A stretch of 64,000 bases of DNA from Tipula vernalis (Eukaryota; Arthropoda; Insecta; Diptera; Tipulidae), in the NCBI GenBank assembly GCA_958295665.1, contig OY282560.1:269801315-269865314 (forward strand). The letters run 5' to 3'. Positions 61,372-64,000 of this stretch are shown here, piece after piece. The position numbers and the translations under genes are program-made. The stretch's first letter is position 1. Every line of letters begins with the position of its first letter. The notes under the pieces are model-generated. The model had not been told where the DNA came from, ran no database searches, and saw nothing but the letters and a program-made list of their open reading frames with translations.

Positions 61372-61730
61372 AGCTTAGTAATTTTAGATTTTCTTAATTA
61401 TTTTATGAGGTAAATTAATAAAAGGCGAACAGGGGGAACTTACAACATTAATAATTTTTAATTTAGGTTTAGGGAGTCCTGAGTATCCGGCCCTGGATTC
61501 CAGAGAAATGATCATCTAAAAATGTAGTTAGATTGTGTTGTCTTTTGTGCCGTCTATTTACTAACTATCGATCGCATTGGTGTCTGTAACCGGGTCGAGT
61601 CTGTCCCAACTAATAATCCTATCCAATCCTTCGGTTTTGTTATGTGTAAACGGGTGTACGGTGTGTGCCCGGGAGTCCGGGAGACTTGCTATAATGCTTG
61701 GCCGTACACTCACAATCAATCAATCAATCA
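61372..61730 (+). repeat. retroposon-like unit with (CAAT)n tail, copy 2
   Basis: Same order as 60,115-60,506: GAGTATCCGGCCCTGGATTC, GTAACCGGGTCGAGTCTGTC, CCTTCGGTTTTGTTA and GTGCCCGGGAGTCCGGGAGA, followed by a (CAAT)n tail and the right 25-bp direct repeat. Confidence 0.85.
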
Positions 61731-61759
61731 ATTGTATGTCACCAACAGATCCATTAACA

Positions 61760-62389
61760 GTTTAAATTTTTCTGTAAGCTTCTTGAAACCAGTTTATTAA
61801 CTCCACTAAAATTTAGTGGAAAAGCAATTTAAAAGAAATATCACACAGGAATTGTAAACCACTATAAGAAAATATGGATTAATCTTTGTTTTATAAATAA
61901 GAGCTTTATACAATTTGTGATTTCAACACTGCTTAGACAAACTTGATTATGACAATAAAACGTCTTTTGTGGGTGATGATTATAACAGTAAAAAGTGTTT
62001 CCTGGTTAGTGGTTTGCTGTACTGAAGATTGCCCAAATCACAGAGTTTTCACGGAATGTCACTTAGGCCATTAGCAAATACACGATTAGTTAGCTTAAAG
62101 AAGCGTTTTGATAATTAAATATTTAAATTTTAACCCTATTACTACCACGCTATTTTAGTAAAGTAAACAACCTAGCTATGACTCTGAGACACACAGTCAA
62201 ATTGCTCATTTCATATGGCGACAAATAATTCAAAAACAACATTTAGGATTATAGATTTTTGATTATTTTTTAAAATTAAACAGTGACTCGTAATTGATTT
62301 CAAAAAATAAATATTTTTAGTTTTGTCATTTAAAGGGATTTTTTTTTTTTTTTTGGTAAAAACGAATTTCATATAATTATAAGAGCTGC
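61760..62389. other. AT-rich non-coding sequence
   Basis: No gene visible. A T run of about 16 bases ends at 62,354. Confidence 0.45.
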
Positions 62390-62566
62390 GTTTTTTTATT
62401 CGCTCCGGATAGCTGCTACCGAGAGCCGTCATATAAAAACTGGCTCCCGATAGCGCTCCGTATAAATAGGTAGAGAGTTTACCAATAAATAGCGCGTCAA
62501 ATTTAAATTTAGGCGTAGAAAAATTACGGCTCTCGATAGCACCTATCGGGAGCGAATAAAAAAACA
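62390..62566. mobile_element. MITE, copy 2
   Basis: Same ends as 12,195-12,442 (GTTTTTTTATTCGCTCCGGA) and shared core. It lacks about 70 internal bases present in copy 1, between GTAGAG and AGTTTACC. Arms show several mismatches (ACCGAGAGCC, CACCTATCGGGAGC). Confidence 0.85.
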
Positions 62567-62569
62567 CTG

Positions 62570-63290
62570 CAAAGGTCTCCTTGTAAATGTTTAAATAGTT
62601 TTCTGTTTTATTAAAAAGTGAAAATAAAGTACCGTAGTGTTAGTGACAGAGTGTTAAAAGTTGTGTTTTTGTGTGTTACAAATTTTACGAAAATAACTGT
62701 ATTTTATTTTTTAACTGTTTTTGTACATTGGAGTTTTATAATTTTTTTTTTTTTGCTGTTTTAGGATATTCTCTTTCTTCGAGTAGGATTTTTCTTCCAA
62801 TTCTTTGGTTTAGGCAGTTGGTTGGGACATATTTAAATAAATTATACTCCTTATTTTTTGTATTGAATTATATTGAACTGTTAATTTAATTGGCATTTTT
62901 TATAATGGAGAGAAATAAAAGAAAATTTAATAATAAAAAAAAAAAGCACAATTAGTGCTCAAAATATTTTCAATGCATTGAGAAATTTCAATGAAAATCC
63001 TCAAAGTTTTAATTTTTGCGCTTTATCAATACCCGTCAAAATTTCTGCAAATTATATTATACGTGGGAGCAAAACAAGAAATATTTTGAAGATCAAAATT
63101 CTTGCCAAATGAAAATGATTTTGATACGTCCTTAATTCCTATTGTTGTTGATTAACCTAATGAAGTTATAGACATATCAAAATTGGCTGAAGTCAATAAA
63201 ATTAATTTTGATGCAATTATATGGTGCTACATAATACTGACATTTCCGATGGTATTTTGGTGGAATTTATTGACCAAACAAAATCAAATT
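62570..63290. other. unassigned sequence with weak coding-like patches
   Basis: From 62,905 a short frame starts MERNKRKFNNK and soon fails at an A run; later frames do not form a recognisable domain. Confidence 0.3.
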
Positions 63291-63294
63291 TAGC

Positions 63295-63330
63295 CAGTGT
63301 TGCGTAACGAAAAAATAAAATGTAACGTTA
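63295..63330. repeat. hAT terminal repeat
   Basis: CAGTGTTGCGTAACG has the CAGTG start of hAT termini and would be the 3' end of the minus-strand hAT copy at 63,850-64,000. The partner end lies outside the window. Confidence 0.5.
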
Positions 63331-63703
63331 CTCATTTCGTTACATTAATAACAAAAATTGCGTTACTGTTCCGTTATTCGGTACTGTACCGAAATTATTT
63401 TGCATTACTTTACGGTATAACGTTACATTCAGTTTCATGCTTAGAAAGTAAGAAGTATAAAAAAATAAAAGTCCAGATTTAAGAAAAAATTAAAATATAT
63501 TATATCAATAAATTTTGTATTTACTATTTCATAAATAAATAAAATTAATTCGTATAAAATAAAACAGAAAGTACATTTCACAACAAAAAAGAAATAAAAA
63601 ATATACTCGTATACCTTAATTCATCGTAAATAATAATAAAAAAAATATATAAATAAATAAAACTATGAATTCAATTTATAAATTGTAAATAAAAAAGGCA
63701 CGG

Positions 63704-63843
63704 ATTGGTTTTAGCTGTCTCACTTGACAGGCGACGGTGGCAAATTTTGGAAAAGGAAGATTTAATATAGCGATTTTTAGTTATTAATATTTCCACACTA
63801 AGAAATAAATGGCGCCACTTTGACTGAGACAGCTAAAACCAAT
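63704..63843. mobile_element. 140-bp MITE
   Basis: ATTGGTTTTAGCTGTCTCA and TGAGACAGCTAAAACCAAT are perfect 19-base complements. It lies between the hAT terminus and the hAT coding end. Confidence 0.85.
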
Positions 63844-63849
63844 GCTAGC

Positions 63850-64000
63850 CGCCAGTTCATTATTTTTCATTGATGAGTTTGTTTAAAATTATAAACAACG
63901 TATCTTCTAATATTGTCGGATCCAGATTGTTTCGCCTATCCGTTAAAATCCATTTTAATATGGAAAAAACTCGCTCAACTGAAACTTGAGTTGCTGGGAC
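63850..64000 (-). pseudogene. hAT transposase C-terminus (runs off the window)
   Basis: Read on the minus strand from the window edge: VPATQVSVERVFSILKWILT, then RRNNLDPTILEDTLFIILNK. S-V-E-R-V-F-S and the following leucines are the hAT dimerisation region. The frame ends at a stop about 20 codons after the L-x-x-x-L block. Because the rest lies outside, completeness cannot be judged. Confidence 0.75.

Larger units (their letters stand above)
56748..61730 (+). mobile_element. 5-kb non-coding segment with retroposon-like flanks
   Basis: Bounded by the 25-bp direct repeat and ending in CAATCAATCAATCAATCA. That is the anatomy of a retroposed unit with long target duplication, but no coding sequence for retrotransposition is visible. 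The right part (about 59,090-61,730) is built of diverged repeated modules. A Tigger-type MITE (61,118-61,352) is nested in it. An alternative is two independent repeats sharing a flank by chance, which a 24/25 match makes unlikely. Confidence 0.5.

Overview
The window is repeat-dominated, AT-rich eukaryotic DNA, most likely from an insect. Nearly every recognisable protein fragment belongs to a transposable element family (Ty3/gypsy, Ty1/copia, Jockey- and LOA-type LINEs, Tc1/mariner, pogo/Tigger, hAT, MULE, PIF/Harbinger, a CACTA-like family, a THAP/P-like element). Predicted introns are short (about 55-90 bp). I see no bacterial gene organisation, no CRISPR array, no rRNA and no free-standing tRNA. 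A dipteran is my best guess, but the sequence alone does not fix the species. I found no convincing intact host gene; almost every coding segment carries stops, frameshifts or deletions.

Layout. 0-3 kb: gypsy pol remnant and two diverged copies of its 3' end, with a Jockey endonuclease fragment between them. 6.2-7.2 kb: antisense LINE reverse transcriptase relic. 7.6-13.1 kb: a CsRn1-like gypsy provirus relic, split by a solo LTR (5-bp target duplication) and by a MITE-bearing insert. 16.6-21.2 kb: a hAT tail, then a Tc1-type element with very long terminal inverted repeats whose 3' half carries a FLYWCH/MULE transposon ending in arrays of short degenerate repeats. 21.2-25.2 kb: mariner and Jockey scraps.

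27.9-54.84 kb is the centrepiece, a nest of transposons within transposons. The outer shell reads as a PIF/Harbinger element: a plus-strand partner gene and a minus-strand transposase in three pieces. It is interrupted by a copia element (28,154-32,576; TSD AGGCC), by an 8.4-kb CACTA-like element (33,700-42,109; TIR CACGGAAAAAAA, TSD TA) with two multi-domain genes, and by a pogo/Tigger element (42,493-54,551; TSD TA). The Tigger is itself split by a 10.06-kb element (43,420-53,478; 26-bp TIRs, 7-bp TSD) containing a THAP domain. Inside that lie a deleted Tc1, a tRNA-derived SINE and a gypsy element, and the gypsy is interrupted by a 5'-truncated LOA-type LINE with a 13-bp TSD and a (CCTAA)n tail. 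This gives a relative order of insertion for at least five layers.

54.9-64 kb: a DUF4817-type mariner with an inverted duplication inside its coding region; a roughly 5-kb non-coding segment flanked by 25-bp direct repeats, ending in (CAAT)n and built of diverged repeated modules; a second copy of the 12.2-kb MITE; and a hAT 3' end on the minus strand that runs off the window.
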